DNA of 64,000 nucleotides from Maratus speciosus. Taxonomy: Eukaryota > Arthropoda > Arachnida > Araneae > Salticidae. Shown here piece by piece: positions 54,241-64,000 of the stretch. The stretch lies in NCBI GenBank assembly GCA_963932465.1, contig OZ010800.1, forward strand, positions 98,475,307 to 98,539,306, read 5' to 3'. The notes beneath the pieces are model-generated. The model was not told the origin of the DNA, did not search any database, and saw only the letters and a program-made list of their open reading frames with translations. Position numbers and translations under genes: made by a program. How positions within the stretch are numbered: position 1 is the stretch's first letter; each line of letters opens with the position of its first letter.

Positions 54241-54960
54241 ATTAGAATTTTTTTTTTATGATTGTTCAAATTTTACGAAAGCCTTTATGTCAAAAATATC
54301 ATGAAGAGTGACATATACGCAAAAATAGCGTTTTTAAATGCTAATGATATTACAATAGGACTTTCTAAATAAAGATATCTCTCTGATTTAAAAATGCTAG
54401 AAACTGAAATCCATTCTTTAACAAGTTACTAGTACGTCACTAGAAGCGCGGTAAATCTTCCTCAAGTTTTAATTAAAAAAAAAAAAATGCACAACAGATT
54501 ATTTATTTATCTTATTTATTTAACTTATTTCTGTGTAATATGCATATTTAACACTTTTTTTTAAAGAAATTTCTGGTTCAAATCGAAATGTATATACTTG
54601 ATAGCAGTCTATGGCGCATCTAGCCTTTAAACCCACACCAAAAATGACGGAATGTTGATCTGAGTTTAATTTTTTACTTCATACAAGCAAACACCATTAA
54701 GATTTCATTATTGAAAGGTTTTAGAAAAGTGCATTTTAAAAATCACAAATGATTTCAACAAATACAAATTAGGAGGATATATTTTTTTACTCAATATTTT
54801 ATTTTTGAAATAGTTCAACGATCAATAAAGGCTCTGAATATGTGTAGAAATAGGAGATGACAAGTCAGTGAAAAGTATGTCATGCTCGCACAATCACATA
54901 AATTTTTCTGCTAAGTTTTATTGGTAATTATCCATTATTCTGTCTAACTCATCTCTTTAA
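54241..54960. other. AT-rich non-coding DNA
   Basis: No feature could be assigned. Confidence 0.35.
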
Positions 54961-54964
54961 ATAA

Positions 54965-54969
54965 GTAAA

Positions 54970-55034
<65 letters not shown>
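54965..55034. repeat. AAAT then AAT microsatellite
   Basis: About six aaat units run into about 16 aat units without interruption. Confidence 0.95.
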
Positions 55035-55035
<1 letters not shown>

Positions 55036-55289
55036 CGACGCCAAAAATGTATGATAATAGCCACACATTGCACATCATGTCAGATGAGCTACAGGTGTTT
55101 GTCATGTTATCCGGTGACTTTTCACTCGACGTTTATATGTATTTTTAATAATGTTTTACTTATTTTAACCCGACTGAAAAGAAGGGTTATGTGTTTCACG
55201 CGTATCTGCGTATGTGGATTTCTTTATACCCTCGAAACATCGCAACGGCTGGATGGAATTTAATAAATGAAGTATCTATGAATTTGTCT

Positions 55290-55650
55290 TAACGGCCCGA
55301 TGGTTATAGGCTAGGTTTTGTTTTTATCAATTCAAAATGGCGACCGTAAAATACAAAATGGCGGTACAGACGAAAAAAAAATAGTTACGCACCCTATTGA
55401 GTGGCATATAATTGGATAGGTATTTCAAAATATAGACGATGTTTCATTGATTATTTTAAAGTCAGAAGCTCCGTTAAAATATTATACAACCTGGAAGTTG
55501 TGTAGGTAGGATCCCTAGCTTTACTGCAACTCTAACCATCATAGACATCTATAGACCGCATCAAAACAGTGTTTATAGATAGGAACTGACAATTAAACAC
55601 AACATAAAAGTCATCAATACAAGTAAATAAAAAAAAATATAGGTAAGTAA
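55290..55650 (+). repeat. Repeat with 2.7-kb-distant partner, copy 1
   Basis: gtaaaatacaaaatggcggt, acgcaccctattgag, gtcagaagctccgtt, ctttactgcaactctaacc and catagacatctatagacc occur in the same order at 58010-58315. Sequence upstream (aacccgactgaaaagaaggg at about 55168) has an inverted relative, cgcagtcgggtttttttac, at 58384. Confidence 0.75.
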
Positions 55651-55740
55651 TATAAACAAGTAAGAAAAAAAATTAAGTCAATTCCTACTTATGTCAATAA
55701 GAGAACTTTTTCTCCCATTCTTCATTCCTCCTTAGTGGTG

Positions 55741-55852
55741 CTTAAAAAACCTTGATCAAGAAGAGGGATCTCTCGGTATTAAAAAATCTTGATCAAGAAG
55801 AGGGAACTCTCGGTCTTAAAAAACCTTGATTAAGAAGAGGGATCTCTCGATC
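55741..55852. repeat. 37-bp tandem repeat, three units
   Basis: cttaaaaaaccttgatcaag plus aagagggatctctcggt is repeated three times with a period of 37 bp (cttgat at 55751, 55788 and 55825) and few changes. Confidence 0.85.
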
Positions 55853-55884
55853 ATTGAAAATTAATTAATTTAATTTAATTAATG

Positions 55885-56050
55885 AATTAATATTTGAAAA
55901 AAAAACTGAATTAACATGAAGTGTCATCCACTACAATAAAAAAAAATATATTTGAGCTTGATTGGATAAATAATAAGTATTCTATTAACGATTGAAAATT
56001 GGACAAGATACATATATAGCGAGAGTGTGAGCTAATAGTAGGAATTAAAA
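55885..56050. repeat. Direct duplication, copy 1
   Basis: aattaatatttgaaaaa, tgtcatccactacaa, gattgaaaattggacaagat and agctaatagtaggaatt recur in order at 56467-56645. A fold-back-family MITE lies between the copies. Confidence 0.7.
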
Positions 56051-56119
56051 AAAAAAAAACAACTAATACAAAAATTTTGTTTTTAAAGTCAATTCCTACA
56101 TAGGTCATCAAAGAGAAAT

Positions 56120-56420
56120 TTTATATAATCCCTTAAGCTAATATTAGTTTTTGGTGCATTAAAATATCTCAATTTGTTGATTTTCTATAAGCAAGTAGGT
56201 TTACAATGGAAGTATATGGGGATTTGACGAAATGTTAGAGATATCGACAAGTTGGCGTCGCTTTTGGTAACTATTTTTGGTCACCAAATTTGGCGATATA
56301 TCGCCGAGATGGCTACAAACTTGGCGGTATTTGGCGACAGAACAGGTTACCCCCTATGGTAACCCCCTTATAGATATGAAGATGCATTAAATGTTGTTCA
56401 ATAAACAATAACCACCAGTT
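56120..56420. mobile_element. Half copy of the 5.9-kb fold-back family
   Basis: It carries atcccttaagctaatattag, aatatctcaatttgttgatt, tacaatggaagtatatgggg, gagatatcgacaagttggcg and ggttaccccctatggtaacc in the order found in one arm and the spacer of 5942-6773. There is no opposite arm. Confidence 0.65.
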
Positions 56421-56466
56421 TGTCTCGCATATAAAGCTAAAATTAATTAATAAAAATATAATTAAT

Positions 56467-56645
56467 GAATTAATATTTGAAAAATCTGTATTAGCATCAA
56501 TTGTCATCCAGTACAAGTTTTAAAAAAATTATTTCAACTCGATAGCATGAATAATTAGTATTTTATTGCCGATTGAAAATTTGAACAAGATATATAAATA
56601 AATAAATATAGGGAGAGTGTGAACTAATAGTAGGAATTGAAAAAT
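56467..56645. repeat. Direct duplication, copy 2
   Basis: Partner of 55885-56050, with an added taaataaataaata expansion. Confidence 0.7.
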
Positions 56646-57704
56646 AATTTCCTATTGATGAGAAATAATTTTAAACGCCGTTCGCGTTTTAAATTAGTTC
56701 GCTTTTTAGAATTTTTAAATTTAATTGTTTATTAAATTTTAAATTTAAAATTTAATTTTCTATAGACAACATTTATTTTTCTGAATAATACAGTTAACAA
56801 TATATACTTTAGGCAGAATAAGAAAATAAATATCCTAATTGCATATTATTTGTGTTTTTGTACTTGGAAAAGGCGATGTTTTTTATCGTTTTGACAAACT
56901 CAAAGATTTTGTGCCCCATTAAGCCTTCTTCGATTTATTTTTATTGTGATAGAACATTTTTTAAAGAAGAAACAAAATTAAAAAAAAATAATATCAAAAG
57001 TAGTTTATTAAAATTATATGAGGAATAATTATTTCATGACGACAGACATAAGTAGATTGCATGTAAAAATATGTCTAGACAGTTTAAAAAAGTATGATTT
57101 TATATTTAAAAAAAACCCCTCCTAACGTAGTAGATAACTATCTATTGAGCTGAACTTTTTGAGCTAAAATCTTTTTTTTTAACAGACGAAATCTGTTAAA
57201 AAAAAAGAAAATATATGAATTAAGTATAGATTATGAAACACTTTCCTGCATAATTATAAAACTAATACAAAATTTCGTTGTTAAATTAAGCCAAAAAAGA
57301 GTTACACCACATTATTTTGACGTTGTGAATATCAAAATAAATAACATTGTATATATATATATAAGTTAAGTCGGAGAACGACGCAGAATGTTTTGTTTAG
57401 TAGAGAAAAAATTGAAATGATAAGATAAAGAAAAATGTACCATCATGCTCTTTAATATTTAATTGATTAGGTACACTTATTAATTACTTTCCCAGTGTTT
57501 AAATGATTGACAAATTTAATGTTAAATAAACTCGCGTAACTGTAGAATGACCCCACATATATACGCAGAAGATGCCACTTGTTATGGGGGAAGGTTCTAC
57601 ACCAGAGAAAATAAGAACTGGGACATTACCTGTGAATTAGCAATAACTATGGTCAAGCAAACAAATCTGTAAACTAAAATCATTTTTTTTTTAAATTTAC
57701 TTTG
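56646..57704. other. AT-rich non-coding DNA
   Basis: No gene is supported. It contains a short tatatatata run near 57350 and a palindromic ttaaaatttaaatttaaaat region near 56720-56750. Confidence 0.35.
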
Positions 57705-57965
57705 CTAAAACAAATAATAGTAAAAGCCTGCACAACATTTGATTTTGTGCAAATGTTCACCATTGCAATATCCGTGCAACCATTTCTTGTATTTGATGCA
57801 CTGAATGCAACCATACTTGAGAATATTTTTTACCGTAAAAGTATCCTTTACATACAGCACAAAAATCATCATAATCATTATCCTCATCAAAACTATCATC
57901 ACCTTTATCCAGAGGAATTTCTTCACCTGAGGAAGATGCGATTACACGTCTCTTGTACTTATGTG
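57705..57965 (-). pseudogene. C-terminal tail of a pogo/jerky-like transposase
   Basis: On the minus strand one frame reads KRRVIASSSGEEIPLDKGDD, then an acidic stretch and FCAVCKGYFYGKK. Another frame then gives CIQCIKYKKWLHGYCNGEH. Together the CxxC, WxxC-type, H and C positions resemble the PHD-like zinc module found after DDE_1 (pogo/Tigger/jerky) transposases in arthropods. A frameshift separates the halves, and the catalytic core is absent to the right, where another repeat begins. A cellular zinc-finger exon is possible but less likely given the frameshift and context. Confidence 0.5.
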
Positions 57966-58009
57966 TTTTTTCGAAGGTTTCTTTTTATTACCCGTCTGCC
58001 AAGAAGGGA

Positions 58010-58315
58010 TATGTGTACGGCCGTAAAATACAAAATGGCGGTAGACACGAAATTTTTTTACGCACCCTATTGAGAGGCATATCATTGGATAGGTCTTTCA
58101 AAATGAAGACGATTTTCATTAACTATTTTACAGTCAGAAGCTCCGTTCAAATATTACACAACCTGAAAATTGTGTAGGTAGGATTTCTAGCTTTACTGCA
58201 ACTCTAACCTTCATAGACATCTATAGACCTCATTAAAACATTGTTTATAGATAGGAACTAACAATTAAACACAACTTAAAAGTCATCAATACAAGTAAAT
58301 AAAAAAATAAGTCAG
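58010..58315 (+). repeat. Repeat with 2.7-kb-distant partner, copy 2
   Basis: Partner of 55290-55650, about 85-90% similar by eye. The open frame over its start is a shadow of the repeat. Confidence 0.75.
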
Positions 58316-61299
58316 TGATATAAAAAATAGTTTAACATTGATGAGAAATAATTTATTAGTTTAATAATTAATAAATTTTTACGCAGTCGGGTTTTTTTAC
58401 TTTTTAAATTTAATTAGTTATTTTGCTATTTAAAACAAGAATTATGTACTTAAACTGCAACGTCATGATATTAAAAGAAAAAAAAAGTATCGAAAAAATA
58501 TTACGATGCATAGTCACGTACAATAGAGAAATTTCAACTGACTTTACAATCCGTAATTATGTATAAATACATAATTACTCAAAAAAGGTAAAATATATCT
58601 TAGTTTTTTCAAAAAAAAAAAAAAAAAAAATCTATACATTGTACTGATGACGCAATATACAATGCATATAGTAATAAATAAAAATCAAATTTAACTGATA
58701 AAAGAAAATGTTTTATTGAAAATATATAAAAATAGTTTTCGTTTTAAATTATCTGAAATAATTCCTTTGAACAATCATATATCAGAATTTTTAAATTTTT
58801 CATCTCGAGTATTATTTGCTACAGTAAATAAGAACATTTGATATAATTTTATCAAAATCCCCGAAGGCTAAAAGTTTATCTGTTGCTTAAAACAGTTTAG
58901 CTCCCTTTACGTTCGAACTTTTAAAGAAATATTTCAAGAAGAATTAATTTATTAAGTTAACTGTTTTCACTAGACAGACTCAATGATTATTAATTTATTC
59001 TTATGGAGCTATTTCATCGGGGAACTTGAATAATAAAAATTTTAGTAATTTAATTAGAAAATCTACTTGTATAACTAAAGATATATTATGTCAAAAACGA
59101 ATTGTGAAAAATATATATATATATTTGTATCCTTTCCGTGGGCGCGCTTTAATTTTTGCTATGCCAGACTTGTGACAATTTGTTTTTTTCACAAACGTTA
59201 TGCTACTGCAAATGTAAAATATTCAACTGCATTTATAAAATACGTAACAGAAGAGAAATTCAATATGTCAGAAGCAGGGGTCGGTTCATATGGGACAAGT
59301 TTTATAGTTCTTACCAGTATCTTTTATCAATATTCTTCATGATACATTCCTATTACATATGTTATTAAAAAAAAAAAAAACTCTTGAAGATTATTGATAA
59401 AAGGTACTTGCAAGGAAAATAAATTTTTTCCTAAATTCTCCGAAACCTGCAGTAGTAAAAATAGATTTATTACCTATATTCCCTTTCTGAGAATAAAGTT
59501 TTGAATAATATTGTAAACAATTTTGTCTTTTGTCGTAAATTTTACGACAGACCAGTAAATGAAGTGTTAAATATGCACTGAATGATGTAAGCGGCTATAT
59601 CAATTAACTCTTCAGAAAAATCAACATATCTCAGTAGTTAAGACAACTTATTTTTTATATCCTGTTTTATAAGATTAATGTAAGATCGCACAACCCATAA
59701 TTTATATTTAATTTTTCAATTTCTTCAAAAATATAAAATAAATCTCTTTGACTACTGTTTATACACAACACTGATAACTTTTTAAAAATCGAATTAAGTG
59801 TGATTTTTTAAAATCATTGACAAATAAAATGCATTATCTAACATTTTACATTTTAATGCAATAAATATATGGAAGAATTTTTTTACAAATAGACTATATA
59901 ATAATTAACCCAGCATGCATAAAACGCACACTAGCGAAAACAGCGTTCAACTCGAAGTCAGTGGATTTTGAAAGTTGATGTAAGGATTTTGAACTTATCT
60001 ACTATTACAACACAATAATGTCATTAAATATATGCTTTAGACCGCCCCGTTTTATATAGGAATTTTTTTTTTTTTTTAATTTTTATTACGCATAATAAGT
60101 GTTTTTTCATATATCTTTTAATTTTCAATATTTCTTTTTAAAGTACTGAGTAGTAATTGTTAAATATATATAATGAAGAAATACCGGAAAAGTATAACTT
60201 ACATAACTGAGGAAGACGTAAATTAAATAAAACTTTTTAATTCAAAAATTATAACTACTGGAGGTATTATTTAAGATACTTACAAATAAAAAAAAGCTTT
60301 TTTGAGTTTTATCACAACAGAAACCGTAAAGAAGTCTCTAGGATGTGCACTGAAAATATCTATTATTTCAAAATTCACCTCTGAAAGTTTTTGAATATAT
60401 GCTTAAAAATTAAATGATTTTTTCTTTTTATAATTTACCCTAAATTTAGAAACTTTAAATAAACATATAATAATTAATCTGTCAGTATTTATGTTTCTCA
60501 GACGTGCATAATATCCCATTTTTTTGCAGACTGTTTAAATGAGGACTTTATTTTAACGTGACTTTAGACATTTTTTTTTTTTAAAAAGCCGTTCAACATG
60601 CTATAGAAACTGTAATTAATGAAATTATTACAAATTATTTCATGAATATTTATCTTTGCAAATAAATAAAAAAAAACTATAACTGGAAAAATATATATTT
60701 TAAATAACACAAAACAAAACTTTTTTAACATTTATTTTTCAGATTCCAATTTGTCTTTTAAAAGTAATTATTGAAGATTTATTTGACTTTGAACGATTAA
60801 CTAACAATCTCTCTATTCTAAAAAAAAGTAACTACCGCTGTCACCGATGCCGCCGCCGCCGGTTTTGATTTTTTTGTGACCGGAGGTCTTTCTTCGTTAA
60901 TATTAAAAAAACTGTTGCATACAAAAATATGAAAATCCGTAGTATTATAGAAAAATGTTTGATAAACACGCTGATGCAGACAGTTTTCAAATCGAAGAAT
61001 TATTTTAAGAGATATTTAATGCCAAAGTTGGACAAAATCGTTCCATTAGAAAAGTTTTATAGGAGCAAAAACTGTACATAGGAATTTAATCATTTTTAGA
61101 TCATTTTATGCGTCAGAATTTCCCGGTGTGCAGATTGCAGTTAGTTTTTTAATTTGAATAATTTTTCGAGGTTTTATTTCTATTTTAAATTCAAATTTTC
61201 AGCATTTCGAGAGATATTTTTTACAAATTTTAGAAAATTGTATTAATTTAAACTGTTGCCAACTTATATTAATTTAAACAGCGCAAACAGTAATGTTTG
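58316..61299. other. AT-rich non-coding DNA
   Basis: No gene is supported over 3 kb. Landmarks are an A-run of about 20 at 58611-58630, a short TA run near 59110, and a GC-rich patch at 60835-60890 with four gcc/ccg units (gatgccgccgccgccggttt). The patch is not part of any frame I could support as an exon. Confidence 0.35.
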
Positions 61300-61803
61300 C
61301 TTCAAATTAAAAATTTATTTTACACGTGACTATTATAAACAAAAAACATAAAAAGCAGGAACTCATTGAAAATTACGTCATAAAAACTATAGTTACACGT
61401 GAATTTTAAATGAGAAAGAATATTGTAAAATAATAAATTCAGTAACATGCGTTAGAAGTCCTAAATAGGAGAATTTACGTCATATTACACTTATTACGTA
61501 AAATGAACAAAAAATAATATTGCAAAACAGTTTTAATTTAAAAATTGCGCGAGACATTTACTTGACATTTTAAGATGATCATAATATTTAATTTCTAACA
61601 AAAGTATTTTGACGTGAATATTAAAAAGAGAAAGAAAAGTTTGGTGAAAATTACGTCAGATTATAATTGTCAGATTCAAATTATAATTCAGTCTTCCGAA
61701 ATCTTTTTCAAGGCGATCAAATTAGCGTGCTGTTAGAGTCTGCGGTGTCTGAACGGGGGTTGACGAGCGTAGCTCGTAGGGGGCAGAGCCCCCTAGTACA
61801 GTA
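61300..61803 (+). repeat. Helentron-like non-autonomous repeat, copy 2
   Basis: Better preserved partner of 52516-53250. The tail reads caaattagcgtgctgttaga, then tgaacgggggttgacgagcg, tagctcg and a GC-rich hairpin followed by CTAGT. A terminal hairpin and CTRR-like end fits Helitron/Helentron termini (inference). Confidence 0.6.
61777..61795. repeat. GC-rich terminal hairpin
   Basis: taggggg pairs with ccccctA around cagag; CTAGT follows. It is preceded by gagcgtagctc, a second small palindrome. Confidence 0.8.
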
Positions 61804-62319
61804 AAGAAATACAATTCAGACCTCATAGATATAAATCTTTCAGATGAACGTGAAGCCTTTTCATATGTTAATAAGATAATGAGAAAAAAAAATGCTATAC
61901 ATTTTCTCAAATCAATTACTCTTTACATTATTCTAGTGAACGTTGAAAAGGCTGAAAGCATTTATTATTTATTTTTTCTTCGTTATAAAAAAAAAAAAAA
62001 AAAAAAAAAAAATTCTCGGTGAAATTAAGAAAGCCTTAGCCTGTTGCTCTAAAAAACATCTCTGTAAAAATAGGTAAATACGAAATACCAAAGTATTTGA
62101 AAATACTGGTATTTATTTACTTTATTTAACATTTCGCCAAATCTATGTCAAATAAAATAAAGCAATGATTATGAAAGCCTTAGTATTTCAAAATATCAAA
62201 ACGAAAGGAATTTGTTCCGGGACTAATGTTTAAGAAGATTTCTATTTTTACTAGAATTTTTAAACTTTAAATATTTCATGTTAAATATAAATTAATCTAT
62301 GGGACCAATTTTCACAAAT

Positions 62320-62351
<32 letters not shown>

Positions 62352-63477
62352 AAGATAACAAAATTAAATTGTTGATTGTTGTGACTCAATTTCGATGGTT
62401 ATGAAGAAGAATTTGTAAGTCAATTTTATGTATATTTACATGTTTTAATGCTGTGCATCATAATACAACCTGTGTACATTTTCCAGAGTATTGTTTCAAT
62501 GCGTGTTTTAATATATGTGTGATAACGTTTACTGCAGTGCGAAACGGCTCTCACCTAAACTTCTAATGAGTAAGAATATATGCAGGTAGTTCGAAGCGCC
62601 TATCCTTTATGAACAACAAACATTCTGGTTGGCAGGGAATTGTCATGAGGTGAGTTTCAACATTACGCATAAACTAAAAAAATGAAATTATACAGAAATG
62701 AAAATACGAAATAGCATATACTATCAATTCTCTTTGGAACACTGCAAAGCATTTCAAAACAGGCGAAAAGTAACTCTTTGAAAAAATTCATTCCCCGAAG
62801 TCACTTTTCGATTTTCCCGGGCATTTTGCCGTATGAATAACATTACGTACGTTTTGTAAAAAATACACTTATTATTATACAGTACACTTAAATTATACAC
62901 TTAAGTTTAATATACAGAAGCTCTGAAATTGAAATACTATAAACTAATCTTTTATCTAATGATCGAGTATTGATTTGGCTCTGGTGTAATCGGATTTAAG
63001 GGTGAAAAAATTAGTTAAAAAAAATCAGGATTTGAATGTGAAAAATAAAATAAAAATAAATAGTCATGAGTAAAACACGATTTTTACTAATAAATAGCAA
63101 TATTTCAGCACAAAATTACACACAATCATCGGAAACATATTTATAATTCAGAAATTTTTTAAAAAATATATAACACATTGGATGGAAATAATTAGTTACA
63201 ATTTCAATATTTGTTGCAAATGTTCCAGAAGAAAAACAAATGAAAAATAAAAATAACAGAAAATACATTGCTTTTGTCAACTTTATATCAATGTCTTAGC
63301 ACAAAAATATACACAAGCTTTAGACAACAAACGTATTTATTTAACTATGAATTAATGGCAACATATTTTATAGTGAAAGTTTAAGTATAATGGCAATTAG
63401 AAAACCAACAAAAACTGAATATAAAACAATATTTCCGACCGCTCAGTAAAAAAGGATCGAAGTGATTTGTGGTTATA
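61804..63477. other. AT-rich non-coding DNA
   Basis: No gene is supported. It includes an A26 run (61987-62012) and a (TA)13 microsatellite (62321-62347). Confidence 0.4.
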
Positions 63478-63643
63478 AAGATATGTCTGGCTTACTGCTA
63501 TGAGAGACAGTGTTTGCATCTTGTGGAACAACTTCTGAAACACAAAGTTATGTTAAATGCTATATTTGAGATGTGTTTAATAAAACTTCCAAACTGTTCG
63601 ACTAGATGCAGACACAGTGTTTCATAGCAGTAAGTCAGACATA
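63478..63643. repeat. 166-bp palindrome with ~58-bp arms
   Basis: gatatgtctggcttactgct followed by atgagagacagtgtttgcat pairs with the inverted copy ending cagtaagtcagacatatcac. The two arms differ at only a few positions around a spacer of about 50 bp. It looks like a short fold-back MITE. Confidence 0.8.
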
Positions 63644-63814
63644 TCACATGTGATTATTACTAGACGTACTGCTGTTGCTCTGAGGTGACGATATACTTCA
63701 TACTCAAATTCAAGCGTATTCATGCACAATTAAACACAAATGTTTTTCAAGATGTGATAATAGGGATTAATTAATTATAAGGATAATTTATAGGGATTAT
63801 ATAACGTATTTACT

Positions 63815-63879
63815 CGTGTATAACGCGCACTTTTTTTTCAAAAATTTAAGACCAAAACCCCGGGTGCGCGTTATACACG
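63815..63879. repeat. Perfect 16-bp GC-containing hairpin
   Basis: cgtgtataacgcgcac (63815-63830) pairs exactly with gtgcgcgttatacacg (63864-63879) over a 33-nt loop. The word tactcgtgtataacgcgcac recalls ends of a widespread animal DNA transposon family, but I cannot fix which. Confidence 0.8.
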
Positions 63880-64000
63880 GAATATTTTTTTTACTGCGGG
63901 ATGTAATTACACGATATACATATGAATCAAAAAATGTATTCAAAGAAGGAATTAAAATTGGAAAAATCTTACTTAATAGGAGTATTGCTGCATCTTTATT

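Noticed and set aside
57702..58073. 123-codon plus-strand frame
   Set aside because: The opposite strand carries the more convincing CxxC-type remnant, and the second half of the frame runs into a repeat also found at 55.3 kb.
60835..60890. CpG-rich exon
   Set aside because: The patch is a short gcc repeat with no open frame or splice sites that hold together.
61777..61795. Bacterial-type intrinsic terminator
   Set aside because: The hairpin lies in an interspersed eukaryotic repeat, without a T-run after it or any bacterial gene nearby.
61722..61910. Frame with GGSAPYELRSSTPVQTPQT on the minus strand
   Set aside because: It is the translation of the repeat tail and hairpin, which recurs in degraded form at 53171-53250.

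Overview
The window looks like a repeat-dense, AT-rich stretch of an arthropod nuclear genome. The mix of transposon types points to an arachnid, probably a spider (inference; no species marker is present). Long open reading frames occur only inside transposons. Host sequence is represented by one likely terminal coding exon (23503-23621, + strand, acceptor AG and a downstream AATAAA) whose gene I could not name.

Layout. 1-5.5 kb: AT-rich DNA with dispersed direct repeats and an element carrying about five tandem units of roughly 300 bp. 5.9-9.99 kb: fold-back (palindromic) elements, a Tc1-like terminus and a degenerate MITE. 10.05-15.33 kb: a Ty3/gypsy LTR retrotransposon (probably CsRn1-like), LTRs about 4% diverged, gag open, pol broken after reverse transcriptase. 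16.4-18.8 kb: a DNA element with ~500-bp terminal inverted repeats around a decayed gene of an uncharacterised family. 22.5-25 kb: a TIR element with repeated GTAACTGACGTAA, the host exon, and a Penelope-like GIY-YIG remnant. 27.2-28.7 kb: another TIR element. 30.0-33.7 kb: a nest of small TIR elements around a decayed Merlin (ISXO2-like) transposase, where two 8-bp target duplications can be read directly. 35.6-36.1 kb: a TTAA-flanked fold-back MITE. 38.3-39.6 kb: a TIR element containing a 5S rRNA-like pseudogene. 40.15-48.85 kb: a three-level nest, in which a Tc1 transposon with an intact 345-aa transposase sits in the RT of a BEL/Pao retrotransposon (minus strand), which itself sits in the arm of a palindromic MITE. 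49-64 kb: duplicated segments, a piggyBac-type MITE, Helentron-like tails, a decayed Tc1, a pogo/jerky-type transposase tail, microsatellites and hairpins.

Strongest observations. (1) The BEL element has two 430-bp LTRs with no difference found by eye and a perfect 5-bp target duplication (agcac), yet its coding region has three in-frame stops, one frameshift and the Tc1 insertion. That suggests a defective copy was moved in trans. (2) The 16.4-18.8 kb element may be an undescribed DNA transposon type. (3) The Merlin-region MITE insertions leave exact 8-bp duplications. No operon, CRISPR or prokaryotic system is present. All family assignments were made by reading motifs; no database search was run.
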